64,000 nt of DNA, taken from assembly GCF_933509905.1 (NCBI RefSeq), contig NZ_OW150024.1:670001-734000 (forward strand), given 5' to 3'. The DNA comes from Trichlorobacter ammonificans. GTDB lineage: Bacteria; Desulfobacterota; Desulfuromonadia; Geobacterales; Pseudopelobacteraceae. This document shows positions 26,899 to 35,777 of the stretch, one piece after another. The first letter of the stretch is position 1. Each line of letters begins with the position of its first letter. The notes under the pieces are model-generated. The model made no database searches. It was not told the DNA's origin and saw nothing but the letters and a program-made list of their open reading frames with translations. A program made the position numbers and the translations under genes.

Positions 26899-28338
26899 AT
26901 GATCCTGCTGCTGCTCATCCTGCCGCTGCCGGCTGCCCTCCTTGCCTGGCTGATCACCTCCGAGGATCGGCGACCGCTACTATTGCCGGTGGTTGCCGTG
27001 CCCCATTTTCTGCTGTCGCTTTTCTGCGCCGTGCAGGCGGACAGCCGCATCTCCGGCGGCTGGATCGACCTGGACCCCCTGGGAGCGGTGGTGCTGCTGA
27101 CCATCAGCCTGCTCTTCCTCTGCTGTGCCTGGTACGCCGTGGGGTACCTGCGGCACGACCGTCCCGACCGCTCCAACCGGGTGCTGGTGCCGGCACTGCT
27201 GCTCTGTCTCGCCGCCATGACCCTGGTCTGCTGCGCCCGTCACCTGGGGCTGCTCTGGGTGGCGGTGGCGGCAACCACCCTGACCATGGCTCCTCTGGTC
27301 TACTTCAACCGCAACGCCCGCTCCATCGAGGCCACCTGGAAATACCTGATGATCGGTTCCGTCGGCATCGCCCTGGCCCTGCTGGGGGTCTACTTCCTGG
27401 CCTACGCCACCCTGGTGGCCGGCCTGGCGGGAACCCTCAACCTGGACGACCTGCTGGCCGTGGCCCCGGCCCTGGACCGGGGCTGGCTGAAGGCCGCCTT
27501 CATCTTCCTGCTGACCGGCTTCGGCGCCAAGCTGGGGCTGGCGCCGCTGCATACCTGGAAGCCGGATGCCTACGGCGAGGCGCCGGGGCTGGTGGGGGCG
27601 CTGCTGGCCGGCGGCCTGACAAACTGCGGCTTCCTGGCCCTGATGCGCGTTGTGCAGGTCATGACCGCCGCCGGTGGCGATGATCGCTTCTTCCGCCAGT
27701 CGCTGCTGGCCATGGGGCTCTTTTCCATGGCCCTTGCCGCCGTTTTTCTGGTTCGCCAGGCCGACTTCAAGCGGCTTTTGGCCTACTCCAGCGTTGAACA
27801 CGTGGGGATCCTGGCCCTGGCCCTGGGGCTGGGCAAAGGGGCGCTCTTCGGCATGCTGCTGCATCTGGTGGGCAACGGTCTGCTCAAGGGGGTCATGTTC
27901 CTCTCCTCCGGCAACCTGCATCGTGCCTACGGCAGCAAGAGCACCCTGGGAATGCGGGGAGCGCTCCAGGTGCTTCCCTGGTCCGGCAGCCTGTTCCTGG
28001 CCGGGTTCCTGGCCATCAGCGCCTTTCCTCCGTCGCTGATCTTCCTGAGTGAGCTGGGGATAGCCACCAGCGCCTTCCGCCAGGGAAACTGGCTGGTGGG
28101 CGGCCTGTTTCTGGCGATCCTGGCCGTCGTGTTCCTGGGAATGGCCCCCACGGTGCTGGGGATGGTGCTGGGGCCGCCGTCGGGGAACCTGCCGGACACC
28201 GGTTTCCGCGACCGGCTCCAGAACACCCTCCCCCCGGCCTGTCTGCTGCTGGCCGTGGTGCTGCTCACGCTCTGGATGCCGCCCTTCCTCGGCGAGCTGC
28301 TGCTTCAGGGGGCAGACCTGCTGGGAGGGATGCCATGA
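26899..28338 (+). CDS. HyfF-like antiporter-type membrane subunit
   Basis: The 479-residue protein is a second antiporter-like subunit. Motifs include FGAKLGLAPLHTWKPDAYGEAPG and the helix segment VRQADFKRLLAYSSVEHVGI. It is slightly shorter than E. coli HyfF (526). The operon has no separate HyfD, so there are two antiporter-type subunits rather than three. Its stop overlaps the next start (ATGA). Confidence 0.92.
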   Translation: MILLLLILPLPAALLAWLITSEDRRPLLLPVVAVPHFLLSLFCAVQADSRISGGWIDLDPLGAVVLLTISLLFLCCAWYAVGYLRHDRPDRSNRVLVPALLLCLAAMTLVCCARHLGLLWVAVAATTLTMAPLVYFNRNARSIEATWKYLMIGSVGIALALLGVYFLAYATLVAGLAGTLNLDDLLAVAPALDRGWLKAAFIFLLTGFGAKLGLAPLHTWKPDAYGEAPGLVGALLAGGLTNCGFLALMRVVQVMTAAGGDDRFFRQSLLAMGLFSMALAAVFLVRQADFKRLLAYSSVEHVGILALALGLGKGALFGMLLHLVGNGLLKGVMFLSSGNLHRAYGSKSTLGMRGALQVLPWSGSLFLAGFLAISAFPPSLIFLSELGIATSAFRQGNWLVGGLFLAILAVVFLGMAPTVLGMVLGPPSGNLPDTGFRDRLQNTLPPACLLLAVVLLTLWMPPFLGELLLQGADLLGGMP

Positions 28339-29816
28339 CGGGGGGAACGCGGACCATGCTGCTGCTGGAAAATCCCGGCGCGGCCGCCATCGACGATATT
28401 CCGCTGCTGAAAACCGATGCGTTTCTGCAGGAAGTCTACGTGGCCTGTGCCGACGGCTGGCGGGTGAGCAGCTACTTCGGAGTGCCGGACGCGTCGTCGG
28501 TACGGCTGTACGCGGTGCTGGCCGATGACCGGCAGGGACGGCTCGGGGTGGTTTCAACCCTGGCGAGGGGACGTGTCACCTCCCTGGCGACCATCTGTCC
28601 GCAGCTTTCCCTGTTCGAGCGGGAGATCGCCGAGCAGTGCGGCCTGGTCCCCGATGGACATCCCTGGTTGAAACCGGTCCGCTTCCCCGCCGGCGGGGTG
28701 GGAATCACCGACTACTACCGGGTGGAGGGGCAGCAGGTGCATGAAGTGGCGGTGGGCCCGGTCCATGCCGGTATCATCGAGCCGGGACACTTCCGCTTCC
28801 AGTGCCATGGCGAAGAGGTCTTCAGCCTGGAGATATCGCTGGGATACCAGCACCGCGGGGTCGAGGAGGCACTGACCGGCGCCCCCTCGGCACGGATGGT
28901 GCCGCTGCTGGAAACCGTGGCCGGCGACACCACCATCGGCCACCTCTGGGTCGGCTGCCTACTGCTGGAGACGCTGACCGAAACCGCTGTTCCCCCGGTC
29001 GCGCAGGTGCTGCGGGCCGTTGCCCTGGAACTGGAGCGGCTGGCCAACCATACCGGCGACCTGGGGGCTTTGGCCGGTGATGTGGGGTATCTGCCCACCG
29101 CCTCCTTCTGTGGTCGGATTCGGGGCGAGTTTCTCAACCTGACGGCCGAGCTGTGCGGCAGCCGCTTCGGCCGGGGGATGCTGCGGCCCGGCGGTGTCGG
29201 TTTCGACCTGCCGGAGGCGACCCTGTCGGGATTTCTGGAGCGGCTGCAGGCGGCCCATCGGGATCTGGCCGGTGCCGCGGAGCTGCTTTGGCAGACTCCC
29301 TCGGTGATGAACCGTTTCGAGGGAACCGGCCGGGTGAGCAGTGAAACAGCCGCCGAACTGGGGCTGGTGGGACCGGCGGCCCGGGCCTGCGGCCTTGACC
29401 GCGACATCCGCCGGACCCACCCCTTCGGCATCTACCGCGACCATCCCCCTGCCTGCCAGCAGGGAGGGCAGGGGGATGTGCTGGCCCGGGCCATGCAGCG
29501 CTGGTTGGAGGCTGATACCTCGGCCGCGCTCATCACCCGGTTGCTGGACGACCTGCCCACCGGCCCCCTGGGCAGTACGCTGCCGGAGCAGCTTCCCGCC
29601 AACCGTTTTGTCGTGGCCCTGACCGAAGGGTGGCGGGGCGAAATTTGCCATGTTGCCCTGACTGGCGGCGACGGCCGCTTCACGCGCTACAAGATCGTCG
29701 ATCCCTCGTTCCACAACTGGCAGGGGCTGGCCATGGCGCTGCGGGGGGAGCAGATTTCCGATTTTCCGCTCTGCAACAAGAGCTTCAACCTGTCCTACTG
29801 CGGTTTCGACCTGTGA
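28335..29816 (+). CDS. HyfG/NuoCD-like large subunit lacking the NiFe motifs
   Basis: The 493-residue protein joins an N-terminal NuoC-like domain (to about residue 150, SVRLYAVLADDRQG to VRFPAGG) and a NuoD/hydrogenase large-subunit domain (GPVHAGIIEPGHFRFQCHGE). In [NiFe] hydrogenases the L1 motif would read RxCGxC; here it is ETVAGDTTIGH, without cysteine. The terminal L2 DPCxxC is also absent; instead there is a C-x9-C end (FPLCNKSFNLSYCGFDL). It therefore probably does not bind nickel. This matches the energy-converting hydrogenase-related (Ehr) class. GGGAGGG precedes the ATG. Confidence 0.9.
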   Translation: MTGGTRTMLLLENPGAAAIDDIPLLKTDAFLQEVYVACADGWRVSSYFGVPDASSVRLYAVLADDRQGRLGVVSTLARGRVTSLATICPQLSLFEREIAEQCGLVPDGHPWLKPVRFPAGGVGITDYYRVEGQQVHEVAVGPVHAGIIEPGHFRFQCHGEEVFSLEISLGYQHRGVEEALTGAPSARMVPLLETVAGDTTIGHLWVGCLLLETLTETAVPPVAQVLRAVALELERLANHTGDLGALAGDVGYLPTASFCGRIRGEFLNLTAELCGSRFGRGMLRPGGVGFDLPEATLSGFLERLQAAHRDLAGAAELLWQTPSVMNRFEGTGRVSSETAAELGLVGPAARACGLDRDIRRTHPFGIYRDHPPACQQGGQGDVLARAMQRWLEADTSAALITRLLDDLPTGPLGSTLPEQLPANRFVVALTEGWRGEICHVALTGGDGRFTRYKIVDPSFHNWQGLAMALRGEQISDFPLCNKSFNLSYCGFDL

Positions 29817-29876
29817 AAAAGGACTGCGGATGCTCTCACCGGCAGGGCTTTCAAGGGTTTTTCAGGAGCGTTCGCC

Positions 29877-30638
29877 ATGCTGCATGCACTGATTGAACGG
29901 CTGCGCCAGGGGCACCGCACCATGCCCTTTCCCGCGGAACCGCCCCGGTTGCCGGAACGGTTCCGCGGACTGCCGCGCCTGGAAGCGGGGCGCTGTCCCG
30001 CCGGCTGCCGGGCCTGTGTGGAAGCGTGTCCCACCGGCGCCATCACCGTCGAACCGGCAGGACCGGTCATCGACCTGGGACGCTGCCTTTTCTGTCCGGC
30101 CTGCGTTGCCGCCTGCCCGCAGCAGGCCATCTCCTTCAGCAACGAATATCGCCTGGCGGCCCGTAACCGGGAAGACCTGCTGGTGCGCGCCGGCAAAGGG
30201 ATGCGTCGGGCCGAGCCGCTGTCCGGCAGGCTGAAGTCGCTCTTCGGCAGGTCGTTCAAGCTGCGTCAGGTCAGCGCCGCCGGCTGCAACGCCTGCGAGG
30301 CGGACACCAACGTGCTGAACACCCTGGCCTGGGACCTGGGGCGGTTCGGCGTCCAGTTCGTGGCCTCGCCCCGCCATGCCGACGGTATCCTGGTCACCGG
30401 GCCGGTCAGCGAAAACATGCGGGAGGCACTGCTGCAAACCCTGGAGGGGGTACCGGAACCGCGGCTGGTGATCGCCTGCGGCGCCTGCGCCATCGGTGGC
30501 GGTCCCTTTCGGGATCACCCCCAGGTCCATAACGGTGTTGACCCGTTGCTCCCGGTGGATCTGTACATTCCCGGCTGCCCTCCCCATCCGGCCACCATCA
30601 TGGACGGTCTGCTGCGGCTGCTCGGCCGTATTGACTGA
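29877..30638 (+). CDS. Ferredoxin-NuoB fusion subunit (HycF+HycG-like)
   Basis: The 253-residue protein carries two 4Fe-4S motifs near residues 40-85 (C-x3-C-x2-C-x3-CP, then C-x2-C-x2-C-x3-CP) and a C-terminal NuoB/HycG domain with GCNACE, CGACAIGGGPF and PGCPPHP, which hold the N2-type cluster. In E. coli these are separate HyfH/HycF and HyfI/HycG proteins. The first cluster's C-x3-C spacing is slightly unusual. AGGAG lies 10 nt before the ATG. This is the last gene of the complex and would pass electrons to the membrane arm. Confidence 0.9.
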   Translation: MLHALIERLRQGHRTMPFPAEPPRLPERFRGLPRLEAGRCPAGCRACVEACPTGAITVEPAGPVIDLGRCLFCPACVAACPQQAISFSNEYRLAARNREDLLVRAGKGMRRAEPLSGRLKSLFGRSFKLRQVSAAGCNACEADTNVLNTLAWDLGRFGVQFVASPRHADGILVTGPVSENMREALLQTLEGVPEPRLVIACGACAIGGGPFRDHPQVHNGVDPLLPVDLYIPGCPPHPATIMDGLLRLLGRID

Positions 30639-30646
30639 CAAACCTG

Positions 30647-30845
30647 TTGAAACACGGCGACGCGGAGCAACGGAGAAAGCCGAACATCCGGGACAATGGC
30701 ACGCGGATTACGCGGATGCGGCGGATCGGCTCAGATTTCAAAACCTTTTTCTGGTGTGAGGTGTCCGGGCAGTCCGCTCAAATCCGGCCTTTTCCGCGTG
30801 CCTTCATGGCTTTTTTCCGTGTCTTCCGTTGCCCCGTGCTTCAAA
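30647..30845. repeat. Degenerate ACGG-rich intergenic repeat in inverted arrangement
   Basis: Between the Ehr operon and the GNAT gene, 30647-30720 is rich in CACGG, CGGAG and GCGGAT words (AACACGGCGACGCGGAGCAA, ACGCGGATTACGCGGATGCG). Near 30793-30841 the opposite strand carries similar words (CACGGGGCAACGGAAGACAC). The whole forms a loose inverted repeat. No plausible ORF is seen in the 292-nt gap. Confidence 0.6.
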
Positions 30846-30930
30846 AATGAGTTTCCTAAAAAGAATGTCCATCCCACCCCATCTCTGCTAAACTCCGGCT
30901 ATTCGTTTATCAACCGTTCCGGGAGCACCC

Positions 30931-31383
30931 ATGCTGCGCAAAGCCCAGATCACCGATGTCAAGAATATCCAGAAACTGCTTGCCGTCTATGCCGGCAAGG
31001 GGGACATGCTTTCCCGTTCGTTGTCGGAACTGTACGAGTCGCTCCGGGACTTCTACGTCGAAGTTGACGAGAACGACCGGCTGCTGGGGACCTCGGCCCT
31101 GCACATTGTCTGGGAGGACCTGGCGGAGGTGCGCTCCGTTGCGGTGGCCGAGGATGCCGGCCGCAAAGGGATCGGCAGCACCCTGGTTAACGCCTGCATC
31201 GCCGAGGCCCGAGAGCTGGGGCTGAAGCGGGTTTTCTGCCTGACCTACAAGCCGGAATTCTTCGGCAAGCTGGGCTTTGTACTGGTGGACAAGTCCACGC
31301 TTCCCCACAAGGTCTGGGGTGACTGCATCAAGTGCCCCAAATTTCCCGATTGCGACGAAAATGCCATGATTCTCGATCTGTAG
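30931..31383 (+). CDS. GNAT N-acetyltransferase, short ArgA-like (N-acetylglutamate synthase type)
   Basis: The 150-residue GNAT protein has the acetyl-CoA motif VAVAEDAGRKGIGSTLV and the ending WGDCIKCPKFPDCDENAM. That Cys-rich ending is characteristic of stand-alone ArgA-type acetyltransferases that begin arginine synthesis without an amino-acid kinase domain. GGGAG lies 6 nt before the ATG. Assignment to arginine synthesis is an inference from family resemblance; no arg gene is adjacent. Confidence 0.82.
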   Translation: MLRKAQITDVKNIQKLLAVYAGKGDMLSRSLSELYESLRDFYVEVDENDRLLGTSALHIVWEDLAEVRSVAVAEDAGRKGIGSTLVNACIAEARELGLKRVFCLTYKPEFFGKLGFVLVDKSTLPHKVWGDCIKCPKFPDCDENAMILDL

Positions 31384-31403
31384 CCCGAGGCATGGAGCAG
31401 GCC

Positions 31404-32654
31404 ATGCCCGCAACCCGCCTCATGACCTTTCTGCTGACCGGCGGCCTGCCGGTCACGATCCTGCTGGTCTGGTTCGCCGTTTCCTCCTATTACAGCGCAT
31501 TGCCGGTGGCGCAGGGCATACAGCGCGGCCTGGCCCTTTCCCTGGGACAGGCCATTGAAAGCCTCGCCACCCGCGACCCCTCCCTGCAGACGCTTCAATC
31601 CTTCCGTGCCCACGACCTGGCCTACTTCGCGCTGATCGATCGCCGGGGTGTCATTCGCCTGCACAGTAACCCGGAACTGGTTGGCGAACGGGTGGATGAT
31701 CAGCGCTATCGGCCGGTCTTCGAACTGGCCGAGGCACCTGAGTACCGCGTCCGGCTGGGTACGGGGGAGGAGGTGTATGAGCATCATCAGGCGCTGCATC
31801 TTGGGAAAACGACACTGGCGCTGCGTCTGGCACTGCATAGCTGGCAGGCTGACCAGGTAGTCCGCCGGGCCCGGAGCGGACTGCTGGTGGTGCTGGTGCT
31901 CACCGTTGCTGCCTGGGGATTTGCCCTTTTTTCATTCCGCCTGATCCGGAAGGATATGGCACGTCGGGAGGAGATGGCACGCCGGGAGCATCTTGTCCAC
32001 CTGGGAGAGCTGGGGGCCGTGCTGGCCCACGAGGTGCGCACGCCGCTGGCCGGCATCAAGGGGTACGCGCAGCTGCTGGGGGAGCGGGCCGTCGACGAGC
32101 GGAGCGGCCGTTTTGCCGGGATGATCGTCGGAGAGGTGGCTCGCCTTGAGGAGCTGGTGAACGACCTGCTGGTCTACGCCCGCCAGGAGGGCGGCAGGGG
32201 GGGAAGCACAGTCGTGGAGCAGGCGGTGCATTCAGCCTGGGAACTGATTGCGGAGCAGGCGCGGCAGCAGGGGGTCGTGCTCGCGATGGAGGGTGACGGC
32301 TCCGTGCGGGTGGCCTGTCAGCCGGAGCAGATGCGACAACTGCTGCTGAATCTTTTTGCCAACGCGCTCAGTGTTCAGCCGTCCGGCGGCACGGTGCTGG
32401 TGACGGTGACGCGGGAACGCCGTCGGGTAGTCGGGATAACGGTGTCGGACAACGGCCCCGGCTTTTCGGAGGAGGCGCTCGGGCGCTGCTTCGATCCGTT
32501 CTTTACCACACGGGCCAGCGGCAGCGGGTTGGGGCTGGCGATTTGTCGCACGATCGTGGATGCGTGCGGGGGTGAGATCATGGTGCAGAACCGGCATGCG
32601 GGTGGGGCCGCCGTGGTCTGCCGGCTGCCGGAATCTCTGGAGGAGCGGGGATAA
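31404..32654 (+). CDS. Sensor histidine kinase, partner of the NtrC-type regulator
   Basis: The 416-residue kinase has two membrane helices (about 9-29 and 160-180) around a periplasmic sensor region with no recognised domain. A cytoplasmic HisKA (AHEVRTPLAGIKGYAQLL, phospho-His) and HATPase_c (NLFANAL, DNGPGFSEE, GSGLGLAI) follow. The ATG at 31404 is preferred because GGAG lies 6 nt upstream. The stop overlaps the regulator start by one base (TAATG), so the pair is co-translated. Confidence 0.9.
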   Translation: MPATRLMTFLLTGGLPVTILLVWFAVSSYYSALPVAQGIQRGLALSLGQAIESLATRDPSLQTLQSFRAHDLAYFALIDRRGVIRLHSNPELVGERVDDQRYRPVFELAEAPEYRVRLGTGEEVYEHHQALHLGKTTLALRLALHSWQADQVVRRARSGLLVVLVLTVAAWGFALFSFRLIRKDMARREEMARREHLVHLGELGAVLAHEVRTPLAGIKGYAQLLGERAVDERSGRFAGMIVGEVARLEELVNDLLVYARQEGGRGGSTVVEQAVHSAWELIAEQARQQGVVLAMEGDGSVRVACQPEQMRQLLLNLFANALSVQPSGGTVLVTVTRERRRVVGITVSDNGPGFSEEALGRCFDPFFTTRASGSGLGLAICRTIVDACGGEIMVQNRHAGGAAVVCRLPESLEERG

Positions 32655-34009
32655 TGGGTGAAGAACGGGCCTGCATACTGCTGGTTGAGGACGATGCCAC
32701 CTTCCGGTCGCTGCTGGCGGCAATTCTGGAGGATGAAGGCTATGAGCTGGAGGAGCGTGGCGATGGTCGTCGGGCCTTGGAGTCGCTGCGCTGTCGTTCT
32801 TACGACCTGGTGCTTTCCGATGTGCGTCTGCCCGGCATGAGCGGGCTTGAGCTCTTCCGCACGGCGACGGCCGAGGGGATTGCTCCGCCGTTCATCCTGC
32901 TGACCGCTTTCGGTACGGTGGAAGAGGCGGTGGCTGCCATCAAGGACGGTGCCGTCGACTTTTTGACCAAGCCGCTCAAAGACCCGGAAACGCTCCGCAG
33001 CCTGGTGCGCCGCACTCTGGAGGCGAACCGGCGGGAGCGGACGCTGGTCGCCCTGCGGGAGCGGGAAACAGCCGGTTTGCCACCGGAGGAGGTACTTTTT
33101 GCCGGAAGTGTCATGAGGCGAGTCCGCCGTCTGCTCACGGAGGTGGCCCCGACCCGTGCCACCGTGCTGTTGAGTGGCGAGTCCGGCACCGGCAAGGAGC
33201 TGGCGGCCCGGATCATTCACCTGGCCAGTCCGCGACGGGAAGGGCCGTTTGTCGCGCTCAACTGCGCCGCCATTCCGGAAAACCTGTTGGAGAGTGAGCT
33301 GTTCGGCCATGAAAAGGGAGCTTTTACCGGTGCCACCCAGGCCAGGGCCGGTAAGTTCGAGCTGGCTGGCGGCGGTACCCTGTTCCTGGATGAGATCGGT
33401 GAACTGCCGCTGGCGCTGCAGTCCAAACTGCTGCGGGTGGTTCAGGAATGCCGTTTCGAGCGGGTGGGGGGCAGCCGTGAGATCAGGGTTGATGTTCGGA
33501 TTGTTGCGGCAACCAACCGCGACCTGGCCACCGAAGTGCAGGAACGGCGCTTCAGGGAGGATCTTTACTACCGTTTGAACGTCTTTCCGGTGGAGCTGCC
33601 TCCCCTGCGTGAGCGACTGGACGGAATCATGCTGCTGGCGGACTACCTTGCCCGCCAGGCGGCACTGCGCAGCGGCATGCAGGCGCCGGTACTGGGGCCG
33701 GACGTTGAGAGCGCCCTGCGGGAGTACCGCTGGCCCGGCAATATCCGCGAACTGCAGAACGTACTGGAGCGGGCGGTTATCCTGGGGCGCGGCCGGATTA
33801 CCCCGGCAGACCTGCCGACTGTTCCGGGTAGGCGGACGTCGGGTGGAGCAGTTCCGGGCTCCGGTGCCACCCTGCGCGACAAGGAGCGGGACGAAATTAT
33901 GGACGCCCTGGCCCGCTGCGGCAACAATCGCCGGCTGGCCGCCGAACGGCTGGGAATTTCCCGCAGGACGCTGCAGTATCGTTTGAAGGAGTACGGTCTG
34001 GTGGAGTGA
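32654..34009 (+). CDS. Sigma-54-dependent response regulator (NtrC family)
   Basis: A 451-residue three-domain regulator. The receiver has EDD and the phospho-Asp in VLSDVRLPG. The AAA+ domain has Walker A GESGTGKE and an intact sigma-54 contact loop GAFTGA, with [11 protein letters not shown]-terminal Fis-type helix-turn-helix ([21 protein letters not shown]) follows. It should activate sigma-54 promoters after phosphorylation by the kinase encoded just upstream. Palindromes fitting a dimeric regulator lie 8-60 nt after its stop. Confidence 0.94.
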   Translation: MGEERACILLVEDDATFRSLLAAILEDEGYELEERGDGRRALESLRCRSYDLVLSDVRLPGMSGLELFRTATAEGIAPPFILLTAFGTVEEAVAAIKDGAVDFLTKPLKDPETLRSLVRRTLEANRRERTLVALRERETAGLPPEEVLFAGSVMRRVRRLLTEVAPTRATVLLSGESGTGKELAARIIHLASPRREGPFVALNCAAIPENLLESELFGHEKGAFTGATQARAGKFELAGGGTLFLDEIGELPLALQSKLLRVVQECRFERVGGSREIRVDVRIVAATNRDLATEVQERRFREDLYYRLNVFPVELPPLRERLDGIMLLADYLARQAALRSGMQAPVLGPDVESALREYRWPGNIRELQNVLERAVILGRGRITPADLPTVPGRRTSGGAVPGSGATLRDKERDEIMDALARCGNNRRLAAERLGISRRTLQYRLKEYGLVE

Positions 34010-34017
34010 CGGATCGA

Positions 34018-34068
34018 GTGGTGCAAAGTCCGCACCTGTGCAGGTGCAAAAAATGCACCTTTAGTGCA
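34018..34068. promoter_or_regulatory. Cluster of GTGCA palindromes (probable regulator binding sites)
   Basis: GCACCTG-TG-CAGGTGC (34032-34047) has 7-bp perfect arms. TGCAC-CTTTA-GTGCA (34054-34068) has 5-bp arms. GGTGC-N7-GCACC (34018-34034) partly overlaps the first. Repeated GTGCA half-sites upstream of the exported-protein operon look like enhancer sites for the NtrC-type regulator. No GG-N10-GC sigma-54 promoter was found at proper spacing between here and 34203. Confidence 0.55.
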
Positions 34069-34202
34069 GGCCGGCGACGGTGAGGTGTCAAAAAGTTTCG
34101 CTATGTCAGGTGGTTTGGTTGGTTGGTGCTGTTGGCACGGTTGCTGAAATCCAGAGAGGTATCGAGTTGACGACTCGAAATCCATTTCTAAGGAGCACAA
34201 CA

Positions 34203-34514
34203 GTGAAAGCAACCCATTTCGCATTGATGGCGGCGGCAGTGGCACTGGTCGTGGCGGTGGGGGGTGAAGCCCAGGCCCGGGGCGGTGGCGGCGGCCGGGG
34301 GGGCGGCATGACGGCCGGCCAGAGAGGCCAGGCAGGTATGCCCGCCCAGGAAGGTGGCCAGGTTCGCCCGGAGGGGACACGGCGTCGTGACGGTTCCTTC
34401 ATGAACAGCGGTACCAGGGCCAACGGCTCAACGTCGCGGCCCGAGCGGGGGCGCGGCGTCATGGACGGCAGCGGTGGACAGGCGCCGACCGCCCCGTCCG
34501 CTAGCGGGCAGTGA
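34203..34514 (+). CDS. Small exported Gly/Arg-rich protein
   Basis: The 103-residue protein has a signal peptide (residues 1-22, hydrophobic FALMAAAVALVVAV, likely cut after AQA). The mature part is low-complexity and basic, starting RGGGGGRGGG and rich in Gly, Arg, Gln and Ser. No known domain is visible. It starts with GTG, preceded 7 nt upstream by AAGGAG. It is the first gene of an exported-protein operon after the two-component pair. Confidence 0.75.
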   Translation: MKATHFALMAAAVALVVAVGGEAQARGGGGGRGGGMTAGQRGQAGMPAQEGGQVRPEGTRRRDGSFMNSGTRANGSTSRPERGRGVMDGSGGQAPTAPSASGQ

Positions 34515-34565
34515 GCCGCGATGCCGGCAATAGCAACCAATCTGCGTGAAACGGAGAATATGACT

Positions 34566-35231
34566 ATGAAAAAAATACTGTGTGCGTGCGGTATGGCAGT
34601 GGTGCTGGCAGGGTGCGGCAGCGGCGGTACGACGATGTCGTCCGCAACGCCTTCGACACCGGCCTCGACAGCCTCACTCAGCGGCGCGGTCGCCGACGGC
34701 TACTTGGTTAATGCCACCGTGTTTCTCGACAAAAACCGTAACTATCAATTGGATGCGGGGGAGCCGTCCACCGAGAGTGGCGCGAATGGCGCCTACACCC
34801 TGCAGGTTGCCCCGGAGGATATCGGGAAGTATCCAATCGTGGCGGTGGCAACCCAGGGAGTGACTATCGACACCGATACCGGCACCCCGGTTACCGGCAG
34901 CTACGTGTTGAGCATCCATCCGCAGGCTGTTTCCGGAGCCGTCAGCAACTTCATCAGTCCGATGTCCTCGCAGATTCGGGAGCTGATGGAGGGCGGTGCC
35001 ACGATGCAGCAGGCCATGGAACAGCTGTGCACCCGCCTGGGACTGCCGGGCGACACGAATATGATGCAGGACTACATTGCCTCCGGCAATACGGTCATGC
35101 ATTCCGCCGCGCGTACCATGGCCACCCAAATGGGCAGCCAGATGCAGCAGGTCATGGCCGGTAGTGGTGCGTCGACAACGGTCGATGTCATGCGTTACCG
35201 TGCCATGATGGGAAGCATGATGCGTCAGTAG
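34566..35231 (+). CDS. Met-rich lipoprotein with SdrD-B-like domain
   Basis: The 221-residue protein has a lipobox LAGC at about residues 14-17. A beta-rich domain follows, with an EF-hand-like calcium loop DKNRNYQLDAGE and GAYTL, like prealbumin/SdrD-B folds. The C-terminal 90 residues hold about 16 methionines (for example NMMQDY, RAMMGSMMRQ). The ATG at 34566 has GGAG 9 nt upstream; an ATG at 34560 is possible. Function is unknown; Met-rich exported proteins can bind copper or silver, which is only a guess here. Confidence 0.75.
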   Translation: MKKILCACGMAVVLAGCGSGGTTMSSATPSTPASTASLSGAVADGYLVNATVFLDKNRNYQLDAGEPSTESGANGAYTLQVAPEDIGKYPIVAVATQGVTIDTDTGTPVTGSYVLSIHPQAVSGAVSNFISPMSSQIRELMEGGATMQQAMEQLCTRLGLPGDTNMMQDYIASGNTVMHSAARTMATQMGSQMQQVMAGSGASTTVDVMRYRAMMGSMMRQ

Positions 35232-35247
35232 GAGATGTTTGCACACC

Positions 35248-35751
35248 ATGTACCGTAGCATTCTCGCTATAGTTATCTTTATCCTGCTGCAGAGCCCGGC
35301 CCAGGCGTTCTGGGGGTTCGGCTCGGCTCAGACAACGGATAAGAGCGGCCTGAATCTGGACCAGGGGTATGACCGCAACACGGTGGTAACCGTCACCGGC
35401 CGTGTTGCGGCCCCTCCCGACAACGCGGCCGATCCGGTCACGGTTGAAGTGCTTGCGGGGAGCGAGCGGCTGCTGGTGGTGCTGGGACCCCGCTGGTACC
35501 TGCAGGACGATGCTCTGGACTGGAAGGCGGGGGATACGCTCACGGTGCGTGGTTCCCGGGCCCGGGGGAGAGATGGCCGCAGCTACCTGCTCAGCCAGTG
35601 GGTGAGTCTGCCCGATGGTGGGCAGTTGGTGCTGCGTGCCGACAATGGCCGCCCCGGCTGGTCCGGCGGGCGCAACGGGGCACGCACGGGGAGCGGTATG
35701 GGCGGCGGCCAGATGATGCAGCAGGGCGGCGGTATGCGCAGGATGCGCTGA
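35248..35751 (+). CDS. Exported OB-fold-like protein with Gly/Met-rich tail
   Basis: A 167-residue protein with a signal peptide (YRSILAIVIFILLQSPAQA). The middle part (VVTVTGRVAAPP to YLLSQWVSL) resembles a small OB-fold beta barrel. The tail from about residue 133 is rich in Gly, Met, Gln and Arg (GMGGGQMMQQGGGMRRMR). The start is uncertain: AGGAG at 35230-35234 is 13 nt from this ATG, while a TTG at 35239 is closer. Gap to the previous gene is 16 nt. Confidence 0.7.
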   Translation: MYRSILAIVIFILLQSPAQAFWGFGSAQTTDKSGLNLDQGYDRNTVVTVTGRVAAPPDNAADPVTVEVLAGSERLLVVLGPRWYLQDDALDWKAGDTLTVRGSRARGRDGRSYLLSQWVSLPDGGQLVLRADNGRPGWSGGRNGARTGSGMGGGQMMQQGGGMRRMR

Positions 35752-35777
35752 ATGAACGTTCAGGGAGGTCGGGTACC

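Noticed and set aside
23340-30638. A functional [NiFe] hydrogenase-4
   Set aside because: The large subunit lacks the cysteines that bind the Ni-Fe centre, and no maturation genes are present in the window.
34110-34150. A sigma-54 -24/-12 promoter near TTGGTTGGTTGGTGCT or TTGGCACGGTTGCT
   Set aside because: The GG to GC spacing is 9 and 7 rather than 10 bases, so neither meets the strict requirement. A GG-N10-GC at 34018 lies upstream of the palindromes and looks accidental.
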